From NCBI GenBank assembly GCA_964533785.1, contig CAZHNG010000011.1:1-42491 (forward strand): DNA of 42,491 nucleotides, given 5' to 3'. Both the position numbers and the translations under genes were made by a program. Source of the stretch: JANQRV01 sp964533785. Its GTDB lineage: Bacteria > Bacteroidota > Bacteroidia > Chitinophagales > Saprospiraceae. Positions within the stretch are counted from its first letter, which is position 1, and every line of letters begins with the position of its first letter. Below the pieces are notes generated by a model. That model ran no database searches, was not told the DNA's origin, and was given only the letters and a program-made list of their open reading frames with translations. This document shows, piece by piece, positions 16,788 to 26,500 of the stretch.

Positions 16788-18182
16788 TTAAAAGGCATTC
16801 TGCCTGGTTTTCTTACTAAAAATCGTTAAAAATATGATCTTAACATCAAACCAAAAGTTCCAATTTTCAATATAGTAAATATCGTGCTTTATTCTTTGTT
16901 TCTTTTGTTCGTCATTAACTGTCGGCCCTCTCCAGCCATTGACCTGAGCCCAGCCGGTCAGTCCTGGTTTTACATAATGCCTCACCATATAGTCATTTAT
17001 TACTTTCCTAAAATCCTGCTGTAAAAATACACGATGAGGACGAGGGCCAACAACGCTCATATCTCCTTTCAATACGTTTATAAATTGGGGTAATTCATCA
17101 ATATCATATTTTCTGAGGTATTTTCCGATCCTCGTTATTCTCGGATCATTTTTCACAGTTGATTTAGTTCCGGCAACGGGATCATCGCAGACTGACATAG
17201 TCCTAAACTTATAACATTTAAACGTTTTACCCCCTATTCCTTTCCGGTATGGGGTATAAAATACACCACCTTTTCCGTCAGCAACAATTAACAAAGCGAT
17301 GATAATTAATATAGGCGATAGCAAAATCAGAGCAATGCTAGCAAAAACAAAATCAAACATCATCTTTACTACATAATTATTCAGCTTATCCAATGGAGTT
17401 TCCCTGAGTTTAACCACCGGCAATTCTGTTAAATCATTAGCCTTTGCACTGTTAGCAATAAAATAAGAGTTATTTGGAATTAGATTAACCCTAACACCAT
17501 GATAATCTGCGGTTTCAATTGCCTGTTTGAGTTCTTCGTCATTTAGGGATTTCAAATTGATAAAAATCTCATCTACCGGATTAACCTCAAGAATTCTAGA
17601 AATATCGTTAATACTACCGATAGGATTAACATTGTTGGTATTATTTATATTTGATGCATCTGCTATATAACCTATTACTTTGTAACCGCTATTTTTTATT
17701 TTCTCCGTAAAGTCACTAACAAACTGCTTTTCATGTTTTTTACTGATTACCAATGCCTTGGTTTGAAATGAATCTCGGCTTTTTAATCTTATAAACCTAA
17801 AAAATGATTGAAAAAACAGCAGATTGATTATAGCGAACAGAAAGATGGGTAATAAAATAATTGGTTGCTCAAAATATTTGATCCCGACTAACTTACCGGC
17901 GGTGTATGTTAAACCCACCAGAAGAAAGACGTTAAGAATAAAATATTTGGAACGCTTTAGAAAATTATAATTTAGATAAGAATCTGAATTACCGTTATAC
18001 ATAATTATAGCAACCCAGCTTATATTGAATATCAATAAAATCCTATATATATCAGCAGAATCAATGGCTACTTGAAAGGTATACGGAATAATCAAAAAAA
18101 CACCCAATAATATACAAGCATTTAATAGTGCAAACTCTAACGTCACGTGGTTTGTTAAAATTTTCCGATTTCTCGTTGTCAT
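16788..18182 (-). CDS. wcaJ: Polyprenyl-phosphate sugar phosphotransferase (WcaJ/CpsE type)
   Basis: This 464-residue inner-membrane enzyme transfers the first sugar phosphate, typically Glc-1-P or Gal-1-P, to undecaprenyl phosphate and so starts repeat-unit assembly. Four N-terminal helices (about 15-130) precede a CoA_binding_3-like domain (140-240). A fifth membrane segment (273-300) leads into the bac_transf catalytic domain with KFRTM (325-329), DPRITRIG (346-353), DELPQ (362-366), GDMSVVGPRP (373-382) and KPGLTGWAQVNG (405-416). All conserved blocks are intact. It stands apart from the Wzx/Wzy operon but is the only initiating transferase in view. Its leader is unusually long and rich in palindromes, which suggests regulation at this step. 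The gene symbol is by family; the sugar is not determined. Confidence 0.9.
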   Translation of the reverse strand: MTTRNRKILTNHVTLEFALLNACILLGVFLIIPYTFQVAIDSADIYRILLIFNISWVAIIMYNGNSDSYLNYNFLKRSKYFILNVFLLVGLTYTAGKLVGIKYFEQPIILLPIFLFAIINLLFFQSFFRFIRLKSRDSFQTKALVISKKHEKQFVSDFTEKIKNSGYKVIGYIADASNINNTNNVNPIGSINDISRILEVNPVDEIFINLKSLNDEELKQAIETADYHGVRVNLIPNNSYFIANSAKANDLTELPVVKLRETPLDKLNNYVVKMMFDFVFASIALILLSPILIIIALLIVADGKGGVFYTPYRKGIGGKTFKCYKFRTMSVCDDPVAGTKSTVKNDPRITRIGKYLRKYDIDELPQFINVLKGDMSVVGPRPHRVFLQQDFRKVINDYMVRHYVKPGLTGWAQVNGWRGPTVNDEQKKQRIKHDIYYIENWNFWFDVKIIFLTIFSKKTRQNAF

Positions 18183-18380
18183 AGTTTTTGTTATTGAAGA
18201 CTTAGATTCACAAATAACTTAGTTGAAATTGTATTAAATCGCAAGGGCTTTGCTTTAGCAAATCCAAATTAGGGACGATCAGGAACATCTCGATAATTCA
18301 GGATTGCTCTTCGCTTATGCCGAAAAAATCCAAATTTCGAAAGTTGATTAATAAGAGAAAACTAGAATAGATAGAGGATT

Positions 18381-18396
18381 ATTCTTGAACAAGAAT
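18381..18396. promoter_or_regulatory. Perfect 16-bp palindrome, candidate operator
   Basis: ATTCTTG-AA-CAAGAAT is an exact dyad 199 bases upstream of the wcaJ start. Its size suits a dimeric DNA-binding regulator. It could also act as an RNA hairpin in the wcaJ leader. Confidence 0.4.
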
Positions 18397-18430
18397 ATCA
18401 ATTATGGCAGTGATATCTCTCATAATATGA

Positions 18431-18468
18431 AAATACTCATCAAATAAACAGGGGGAATGTGAGTATTT
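18431..18468. promoter_or_regulatory. Inverted repeat in wcaJ leader
   Basis: AAATACTCA (18431-18439) and TGAGTATTT (18460-18468) pair perfectly across 20 bases. It lies in the presumed wcaJ leader. It could be a regulator site or an RNA stem acting in attenuation or antitermination. Confidence 0.4.
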
Positions 18469-18527
18469 AGAGGCGTAGATTAATTCACGGAGGGGGTAGA
18501 AAGAAAAAAGCTTAATGCCTTATGCAG

Positions 18528-18535
18528 CAAAAGTA
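18528..18535 (-). promoter_or_regulatory. Candidate -7 box for wcaJ
   Basis: On the minus strand this reads TACTTTTG followed by C, a full match to TAnnTTTG. No clear TTG lies at the expected upstream spacing. If it is used, the wcaJ leader is about 340 nt and includes both inverted repeats. Confidence 0.3.
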
Positions 18536-18850
18536 ACAGTTATTTGGATAAAATGAAAATTTTGGTATTCTTTTATGTAAAAATTACCTGTAGAGACAAG
18601 ATAAAATAGGTAAAATGCCGAATACAATGAGAACACATAATGAAACCACTTTTGTTCCCCTATTTTTTTTTGATGTTAAAATCTCCTGCAATGAATTAAC
18701 AAATAAACAGATCAAGATACTAGTTCTGGAAGAGCCTGAATCGCTCAGTGGATTCAATTTATTTAACTTGGCAAAGTAGCATTAAAAACTGATTGTAAAT
18801 ATGTTATGGTGGTAATGTTTTCATAAAATTCAAAAAATAAGGCCTTGCTA

Positions 18851-18881
18851 TTGATTTTGTTACGCTAAGCCATTACATTTG
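18851..18881 (+). promoter_or_regulatory. Candidate promoter for the heparinase-like lyase gene
   Basis: TTG (18851-18853), a 20-base spacer and TACATTTG (18874-18881) fit the Bacteroidota -33/-7 promoter pattern. The predicted start of transcription is near 18888, leaving a leader of about 250 nt before the ATG at 19137. Confidence 0.4.
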
Positions 18882-19136
18882 CAAGCGTAAACAAACACAT
18901 CTTTTAATCTGAACCTCGCTTCTTATTCAGTATTGTTCGCTGAACTCTAGTCTTTTTTTTCTATTCATTATTTGTTCCTAATAAGAATCATAATTCTATT
19001 TTCCCCCAGATAAGTAGGAATATCCAAACTATTGTTGTGGATCACTTAACCTGTAATGTGACTTGCCTTGAGCAAAGATGCTAACCCCCGGGTAAAGAGA
19101 TTACTTTTTTATTTCAACTCAAATCCGATTTTTAGT

Positions 19137-22100
19137 ATGAAGCATCTTCTTTTATCTTTTTTGACGTTAATCGTCGTCTATCCATTTTGTTACGGTCAAA
19201 TGACGGATCAACAGCTTTTCGATAGAATAAATATTAAGTATCCAGGATTAGAACAAGTGAGGAAAGCCGTAGAACGAAAAGACTATGAAGCCGCCAAGGA
19301 AGCTTATGTTACGTTCTTACGCAACCGGAAATTCCCAAAAAACTGGCTACGCAACGAATTGCCGAGAGATTATCCTTCCAATAATAGAGTCTCATCAAAA
19401 AACCCAGCAGAAAGAGCTTTGGTCAATGAGTTTGAGGTTCTTGATGTGACATATAGATTCAGGGATAAAATTGATTGGCACTTTAACCCGACAGATAAGG
19501 CCCAAAACCCTAATACTAAATTGCCTTACAAAAAGGAGTGGACCGTACAATTAAATCGGTTTAATTTCTTCCAGTCCCTATATCGCGCATTTGAAAGAAC
19601 AGGAAACCCGATATATGCTGCAAAAATTAACGAGCTAATAGATCATTGGATCAGCAACGCACCATTTAAAAAACCGACTAGAAACAATGACTTTAGCACA
19701 TCCTGGCGCACATTAGAAGCAGGTTTAAGAACTGAAAAACACTGGCCAGTTGCCTGGGTAGGAACCATCAGGAGTAAGGAATTAAAACCAGAAACCATTA
19801 TCAAATGGGTCAAATCCTGGCTACAACACGGAGAATATTTAAGTACCAACTCCGGTTCACTCAACTGGTTGACCTCTGAATCAAATGGACTTTTCACAAT
19901 TACGACGCTGTTTCCAGAATTCAACCAAGCTTCTGCATGGCAAGATCTAGCTGTTTCCAGAATCCTTGGCCAAGCTGAAACTGATGTATATCCTGATGGG
20001 TCACACGTAGAAATCACACCTGGTTACCACGAGATTACAGCCAGAAATTTTGCAGAAATACAATCTATAGCTGCTAAAAATGGTATAGCCATCAACGGAA
20101 AACTTCGGGACAAAACGATTTCGATGTACGATTATCTATTGAAAATCATGTTACCCGATCGTCATATGCCGACCCTGAATGATACTGGTCAAAAAGGCGT
20201 TAATTACCTTAAAGCATTAGCTAAAAGTGAAATCCCCTCACTGATTGATCGTCCTGATAATCAATGGCTAATTTCAAACGGCCAAAAAGGTACTCCTCCC
20301 TCCTTCACTTCCGTTCAAGTTCCCTGGGCCGGACAAATTGTTATGCGCGAGAACTGGAATAAAGATGCCAACTATCTCATATTTGAGTATGGCCCATTTG
20401 GAGAAGGCTCTCATCAACACGAAGATAAATTAGGTGTACATATCGTTGGTTATGGAGACCTCTTCGTTTATGAAGCGGGTAAGGAGGACTACAATAAGAC
20501 CGCAAAGAGAAGATACTGTAAAAGTTCTCCCGCCCATAGCGTTATTACCATTGATAACTTAGGACAATCAAGGAAAGAAATTGACAAACTACATAGAGCT
20601 GATTCACCTTATGAAGCACACTGGAGCCAAACCGACCTATTTAATTACGCTTCTGGTACCTACGGTAAGTTAGCTGACGAAAAATACGGAGATCAATTAA
20701 CCGACCTTGGAATCTGGAGAAGACACGTACTTTATCTAAAACCAGATGTGTTCTTAATCATGGACGCTCTGGAACCGAACGACAATCGTGTACATACTTA
20801 CCACTCACATTTTCATCTTAACGCCAATTCAGTAAATGTGGATAATTCCACTCAATCGGTTAGCATCCAAGCAAATGGCCGACCTAACTTCAGCCTTACC
20901 CCTTTGGTAAAGGACGGTCTCGAAATTGAAGTTTTTAAAGGCTCTAATAACCCTATGCTCGGTTGGGAGTTCAATGCTTCGAACAGCGACAGAAAAATTC
21001 CAACCATTCGCTATGAGAAAAAAGGAAAGGGGAAAATCGATTTCGCTTATGTTTTCAACACCGCACCGATCGGACAACCCCTCAAGAATCCAACTATTGA
21101 GCAATTAGATACCCCGGAGGATGTTTTTGGCGTTACAGTGTCCAATGCCTTATCCGGTAACAAGAGTTTTCAAGTTCTGGTGACTACTGATGAAAACCAA
21201 GGCTCCATTGTCTGGGAAGGTATAAAATATGACACTAAAGCTATTTTATTCTTTGAGGAGCGGGTCTACGATTTGATCACAGGACAAATCATTCAGTCTT
21301 CTAGACCCTCGGGTGATAATGACTCCGAGGAAGAAGACCAAAATGATGCTGAAGAGAAGGATGAGGGGAACGCAGATGTAGTTTGTACTGATAAATATGC
21401 ACTGGTTTCTCCTGATCTCACTATTGATCAATCGTCGGTTGCTTTAGAAGGGCTTGCTCGAAAAGCGATTGATGACAATTATAACACTACAATCATTACT
21501 GATCTGGAAGAAAACCCCTGGTGGTCGATAGACTTGGGAAGCACCTATGTTTTAAAAGAATTGACCGTCTTTAAATCCAAAGATTGTTATGATTACAATC
21601 TAAAAGACTATTATGTATTCTTATCCCAAGAACCTTTCCAGTCCGAAGAACTAGAAGTAACCAAGAATCAACAAGGTGTAACAAGTTACAAGTTTTCGAG
21701 TAGTTACTTTTTCAATGGAAACGTGATAGATAGTATTGCCGACATCCGGTACGTAAGAATTCAGGCAGTGGGTAAGGGTAGTCTTAATTTTGACGAAATT
21801 GAAATCTTAGGATGCCAAGGTAATGCAAACAATAATAGCGATGAAGAAAGCTTTGAAACACAGTGGTTGGAAGCAGAATGTGGAGCCCTCGGAAAAGAAT
21901 GGAAAAAGGGAATAAATAATGATGCTTCCAATGCCCAGTACATTTATGTACCTGATTATAAAAGCTTTGGTGAGGCTCCACCTAATAAAGATGAGCTGAT
22001 TACTTCCTACACCTTTCGAACCAATAAGCCTGGGAAATACTGGATTTTTCTGAGAGCTTTGGCTGCCGGCCTTGGAGACGATTCTTTCTGGATCAAAGTA

Positions 22101-22640
22101 AACGATCAAGAATGGATAAAATACAATTACATTCCGCTGGATCCGACATCTTTCCAGTGGAACCCTGTTGAGAATACAGATAAATACAATGAAACTGTAG
22201 TATTTAATTTACCAGCAGGCGACAATACGCTGAAAATTGCACTGCGGGAAGATAATACTAAATTAGACAAAATTTGCATCGCTAATGTTCCTGAGTTTCC
22301 TGCAGCTGAGGAAAGTAAAGCTACTGCATGTTCCAGCCTGGTAGAGGATGATGGAATAGGTAAGCGAACTTTAAGTCCGGAGGGAGTTAGTGTTTTCCCC
22401 AATCCGGTAGTCGAAAAAATTGTAGTTAATATAAACTCTGATAAAGTACGTTCTCTGATAAAAAATAGGGGGCTGATCGAAGTTTATGATAACTACGGCC
22501 AAAAGATCTATCAGTCCGAAGAAGAAATTACTGGCACATCGATCGTAATACCAACTACAGGTTGGAGTGCAGGCATTTATTATGTAAATGTTAAGCTGGA
22601 CAATTACGAAGAATCTTTTAAGATTATCAAAGCCCAATAA
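19137..22640 (+). CDS. Secreted heparinase II/III-like polysaccharide lyase with T9SS sorting domain
   Basis: The ATG at 19137 is preferred over one 69 bases upstream because it gives a clean signal peptide (MKHLLLSFLTLIVVYPFCYG, 1-20). The mature part has a helical Hepar_II_III_N-type region (about 25-380) with NWLTSESNGL (243-252), then a Hepar_II_III beta-sandwich (about 395-725) with GSHQHEDKL (424-432) carrying likely catalytic His residues. After an acidic linker come an F5/8C-like domain (about 750-880), a second carbohydrate-binding-like domain (895-1040), and a C-terminal T9SS type A sorting domain (about 1075-1167, VFPNPV start). Total length is 1167 residues. Such lyases cleave uronate-containing polysaccharides by beta-elimination. 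Its place inside a synthesis locus suggests trimming, release or turnover of the cell's own polymer, rather than foraging; there is no SusC/SusD pair nearby. Confidence 0.85.
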   Translation: MKHLLLSFLTLIVVYPFCYGQMTDQQLFDRINIKYPGLEQVRKAVERKDYEAAKEAYVTFLRNRKFPKNWLRNELPRDYPSNNRVSSKNPAERALVNEFEVLDVTYRFRDKIDWHFNPTDKAQNPNTKLPYKKEWTVQLNRFNFFQSLYRAFERTGNPIYAAKINELIDHWISNAPFKKPTRNNDFSTSWRTLEAGLRTEKHWPVAWVGTIRSKELKPETIIKWVKSWLQHGEYLSTNSGSLNWLTSESNGLFTITTLFPEFNQASAWQDLAVSRILGQAETDVYPDGSHVEITPGYHEITARNFAEIQSIAAKNGIAINGKLRDKTISMYDYLLKIMLPDRHMPTLNDTGQKGVNYLKALAKSEIPSLIDRPDNQWLISNGQKGTPPSFTSVQVPWAGQIVMRENWNKDANYLIFEYGPFGEGSHQHEDKLGVHIVGYGDLFVYEAGKEDYNKTAKRRYCKSSPAHSVITIDNLGQSRKEIDKLHRADSPYEAHWSQTDLFNYASGTYGKLADEKYGDQLTDLGIWRRHVLYLKPDVFLIMDALEPNDNRVHTYHSHFHLNANSVNVDNSTQSVSIQANGRPNFSLTPLVKDGLEIEVFKGSNNPMLGWEFNASNSDRKIPTIRYEKKGKGKIDFAYVFNTAPIGQPLKNPTIEQLDTPEDVFGVTVSNALSGNKSFQVLVTTDENQGSIVWEGIKYDTKAILFFEERVYDLITGQIIQSSRPSGDNDSEEEDQNDAEEKDEGNADVVCTDKYALVSPDLTIDQSSVALEGLARKAIDDNYNTTIITDLEENPWWSIDLGSTYVLKELTVFKSKDCYDYNLKDYYVFLSQEPFQSEELEVTKNQQGVTSYKFSSSYFFNGNVIDSIADIRYVRIQAVGKGSLNFDEIEILGCQGNANNNSDEESFETQWLEAECGALGKEWKKGINNDASNAQYIYVPDYKSFGEAPPNKDELITSYTFRTNKPGKYWIFLRALAAGLGDDSFWIKVNDQEWIKYNYIPLDPTSFQWNPVENTDKYNETVVFNLPAGDNTLKIALREDNTKLDKICIANVPEFPAAEESKATACSSLVEDDGIGKRTLSPEGVSVFPNPVVEKIVVNINSDKVRSLIKNRGLIEVYDNYGQKIYQSEEEITGTSIVIPTTGWSAGIYYVNVKLDNYEESFKIIKAQ

Positions 22641-22659
22641 GATCATTTTATTGAGGGCT
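22631..22659 (+). terminator. Possible hairpin terminator of the lyase gene
   Basis: AGCCCAATAA (22631-22640) pairs with TTATT-GA-GGGCT (22648-22659), with a 2-base bulge and a 7-base loop. It overlaps the stop codon. No strong T-run follows, so its strength is uncertain. Confidence 0.35.
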
Positions 22660-23040
22660 CTCTGTAAGGCTTTATGATCTGCCCTATTAGAGTATGCCGA
22701 ACTAGACTTGTCTGAACGATGTCTTCAAAAGTTAAAATGGATCTTTTTATCTATTTTTCCACTTTGAATACACCCGTTTAGACAAGTCTTTTGATCAACA
22801 TCGTAAAAGCAATGCCCCAACACTGAAAGTAAAAACTGTCTAGTGGTTGAAACCCTAAATTATTAAACATTGATACTTGTTCTTTTTCGGCTGACCTTCG
22901 TTAGCAAAATCCTCATTATCCGTAGGGATAACTCCGGTTTTGTACTCAGAAATAGGGCCCCGACCCCATTTCTTCGTTGGTCAGACAAAAAATAACGGCG
23001 TCTGAATGTTCAATTACTTAAGATTTCAACCACTAGACTT
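22641..23040. other. Intergenic region holding a MITE-like element
   Basis: This 400-bp region lies between two convergent genes. Its right half is occupied by a 201-bp segment bounded by perfect 15-bp inverted repeats (22838-23038). The left half shows no gene beyond the possible terminator at its start. Confidence 0.55.
22838..23038. mobile_element. MITE-like element with 15-bp terminal inverted repeats
   Basis: GTCTAGTGGTTGAAA (22838-22852) and TTTCAACCACTAGAC (23024-23038) are exact reverse complements 201 bp end to end. The interior has no transposase. Inside, on the minus strand (22855-22980), a 41-codon stretch without a Met ends in a stop and reads like real protein (containing SEYKTGVIPTDNEDF), so the element may carry or derive from a gene end. 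I could not see an unambiguous target-site duplication. The right end lies two bases beyond the stop codon of the YtkA-like gene. Confidence 0.45.
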
Positions 23041-23490
23041 TCAGTTTTCGACATCCACCTCAAAAGATAGCACTTCAGATTTTCGATTCTTGATGATAAA
23101 AAAGCGAACCGTCCAACGACCGGGTTTAGAAAAATGGACATTCCTTACCAAATAGTGTCCATTGCCGATATGGTTGGAAACTTTTGGTGGTTTCGCCATG
23201 CCCACTCCTTGCTCCACATTTATCGCACTAGCTGAAATATTGGCAAATTCTATAGGTTCCGCTTTTAAGTCCTCAATATATAAAAACCAATAATGATCCT
23301 TTCCAATGGGAATGGTATCCTTTGTATAAAAGAACTTCCCACGAAAAACGTCTGGTTTTTCTTTTACCACCTGAAATTTTTCGCCTCCCGGGCTAATTCC
23401 GCACAAGGGGGGAGGAATATTATTAATTTTTTGGCTGTGCACAGTCGTGACTATACCTATCCAAAAGAATAAAAACACCCATCGATTCAT
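23041..23490 (-). CDS. Small secreted YtkA/FixH-like protein
   Basis: This 149-residue protein has a signal peptide (1-19, ending VHS). The mature beta-rich domain carries the pattern GMAKPPKVSNHIGNGHYLVR followed by FSKPGRWTVRF (about 97-130). This resembles YtkA-like and FixH-like domains, small extracytoplasmic folds often found near copper or haem proteins. It lies 81 bp downstream of the galactose oxidase gene on the same strand and is probably co-transcribed. Met and His residues in the conserved loop could bind copper, which suggests a helper role in loading or protecting the copper oxidase. That is inference: the family match is by eye and no member has a firmly fixed role that I can cite here. 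Confidence 0.55.
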   Translation of the reverse strand: MNRWVFLFFWIGIVTTVHSQKINNIPPPLCGISPGGEKFQVVKEKPDVFRGKFFYTKDTIPIGKDHYWFLYIEDLKAEPIEFANISASAINVEQGVGMAKPPKVSNHIGNGHYLVRNVHFSKPGRWTVRFFIIKNRKSEVLSFEVDVEN

Positions 23491-23571
23491 TATGCTTCCT
23501 TTATTTTGTTATAGCGATAAAACTGAGCAATTTCATAGGATCTCAGTACCTATTTCAAATATGGCAAAGGA

Positions 23572-26500
23572 TCACTGATTCAGTTGAATGGCCGAACCCG
23601 TCATAACCCCTAAGTGATTTCGATGGTGAACACTAACGTAGGCAGAGCTTAATCCAGTTCGCCCGAAGTCAATTTCCTCAGAGCCGTTCGTATCCATAAC
23701 AGTACCATCCTTTTTCACTAAACAGGTTCGTTGGTATAAGACTTGGGAAGGATCATTCGGGTCCCTGAGGTGAACCAATACCCAGTCTACACATTCATCA
23801 GGAAAAGAGACGATACACTCTTCTCCCTCATAATTCCAGGGAGAATCTCCGTATGGATTGGAACTGGGTACAAGTCCATTAACCATCAAGTTATCTTTCA
23901 TTATTCCACCGGAACTTTCATAAGCCCCCCCTAATAAGACTTTAATTTTCACCTTTGTCCGTTGATAAGCATCGCAAGCCCCGTTTTCGAACACCCTGAT
24001 GTTTCTAAAATAGGAATGGCTATCATTGGGCTGAGTAATATCTTCGGAAATAAAGAATATCCTATCCATAGAGCCAGTGTAAAATTGCCCGATCGGGATC
24101 AAGTATTCTACATAACCATTACCCGTATAATTATTGAAATCATCGAAGGCATTGGGATAATTGCTGCCTCCCAGCAATGTAAAGGTTTTATTTTCGTCCA
24201 GGATATTGTCGTCGTCCATTCCGATAGCAATAGCATGTGTATCACCCGCTAAATCTGTTCTGAATTCAAAGGCTAAAACGGTATTAGGAGTAATACTGTA
24301 GGAATAACTAATGGACTTTCTGGCGTTATTCGTGATATACAAAGTAGTGCCATCTTCTGAGGTCTCAGCCGTTCCAGCTTCCGGATCTCCCCCCGTAACT
24401 TCGTGACTTTGAATAGTGCCGGCAGTCAAATCAACCACTGGACAAGAAGGGTCATTGACCCAAAAACTTTGTTTTACCGTTGGAGCTGCTTCGTACTGAT
24501 TATCTCCTTCTTGATCAGCCCGGATCACTACTTCTCCAGGTAAACCGGTTAAAGTAACCATATTATTATCGCTTAATACTGCAGGGCCGGAGACTACACT
24601 AAATGAAACAGGTAAGCCTGAGCTTGCCGAAGCATTTAATTGGAAAGGAGCATCTGACACGTTTTTATTGGAAATGCTAGAAAAGTTAATTGATTGGGTT
24701 ATTGTACCAGTGAAACAGTTTTCAGCCAAAATATAGAACTCAGAAATGGTAGTTCTATTACCATCTCCCATAGCTGAAGTAGATTCCATTTTGATGTATC
24801 TGCCTGGTGTTGAAGAAGAAAAAACAACTTCCTTTAAATCTGTATTTGCCGCAAGAGTACCGCTATTTACCGAGCTTCCCCAGACAATTTGCTCAGTAAC
24901 TTCATTATAAGTTCCCACGTAAAAATTATATCCAAGTATTGTACCTCCGACAGAACCATCTTGCCGGGGTAAATACCGAAAACCAACAATGTCATAAATA
25001 TTCTTCAGGTCAATTTGAATTTCATGCGGCTGGGGGTCGCCCGAATTAGTTTGCCACCTGGACGCCGGAAAGTTATCGATTGCCAATTCCCCCTGAAATC
25101 CACCAAAATCACTTCCTGAGGATTGTTCACTATCTGTTTCAATAACTTCCCAGTCCTGTCTACTTATTTCACAAGGATATTCAGGCACCTCATCAATACC
25201 GATATTCGAACCTATCAGGATATTTTTGGATTTGCTGGGAACCCCCGCACTATTCAATGCGAAAAGCATGTAGTAACCAGGAGGTAGTAAATTCGCACCA
25301 AGAATATTCAATTCGTAAGTGTTGACTCCTTGTTTTTGGAAAGTCACCGGAATTCGCCTTTGTTCATTATTAGTGCTGTGGGTAGCAGAAGAAAACCGTA
25401 TCAGGGAGAAAGATGCTATTTCACAATCGGTCTTCACAATTACGGTTTTATGATAATCGGCACTTACCGGGCTGGTCAGAATCTGAGGCCTCATAGCTAA
25501 GTTTCCGTTATCATCAAATAAATAGGGAGGACTGAATATCTCGGCGTCTGGATGATTTAAAGAGTTCCCTTCATCGTCTAGACAATCCGCATCAGTTCCG
25601 CACAATCCACCTCCTCCGACAAAAACCCTACCATCCGGTAATAGAATCGCTACGCTATGATAAGTTCTTGGAACTTGCATGGGCTCCATCAAAGACCAAG
25701 AATTGGTAATTGGATCGTATAGTTCTGGCGTGTTATTTTCTTCTTTACCAATATCTGAAAAAGTTTTTGCTAGGTTTGCTCCACCAAAGATCAGCACTTG
25801 TCCATTCGGTAACACAACTGAATTGTGAAAAGTCCGGTTGTATTGCATGTCCGGAATATCAATCACTTGAACTTGATCGGAGTTGATATCAAGCACATAA
25901 CAATCATTATTCGGAATAGTGAAATTATCTGAATAAGCCGCGGCACCACCTGCCTTTAAGACTTTACCAATATCATACATTACGGTTGTTCCGCACATCG
26001 AATAACCATCTCCTCGGGGACCAATTGTCGTCCAACTACCATTTCCACTGGCATCGATCCAATGCATATTTGCACTAGGGCCGGCGTGAAAAATTTTTCC
26101 ATTAGGAGCTAGCCATAACCAAACGTGATTATCCGCACGGTATTCTCCACCTGGATCATTTGCTCCATCAAGTATTACATCGACGGGAAGCCCCGGTAAT
26201 AATTGCCATCCCTCAAATGGAGTCCAAATTTCCGCATCTCTACCTCCTGGAACTCCTCCACTCCAAGAGCCTCCAATTGTGAACACCGTGCCATCAGCTA
26301 GAGTTACTGCTCCTTGATAGCCCCTTGAAATATTCGGTTTATCTGATCCAACCCATTCCATAGTAAAAGGATCAAAAATACTAGTCCGATTAGCAGTGCC
26401 ACCACCAACTACAAAAATTCTTCCATCCGGCAAATTGTTAATCCCCGGGCAAAACATGTCATGTTGTGTATTCGAAATTAAATATTCTACAGGCTGGTTA

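Larger units (their letters stand above)
18183..19136. other. Divergent intergenic region between wcaJ and lyase genes
   Basis: This is about 950 bp without a convincing gene. It contains a TTTGCT-TT-AGCAAA hairpin (18249-18262), a perfect 16-bp palindrome (18381-18396) and a 9-bp inverted repeat (18431-18468). A candidate leftward -7 box lies at 18528-18535 and a candidate rightward promoter at 18851-18881. Both flanking genes would have long leaders of about 250-340 nt. Confidence 0.6.

Noticed and set aside
19068..19136. Upstream in-frame start for the heparinase-like lyase
   Set aside because: It would put a charged 23-residue extension before an otherwise normal signal peptide beginning at 19137.
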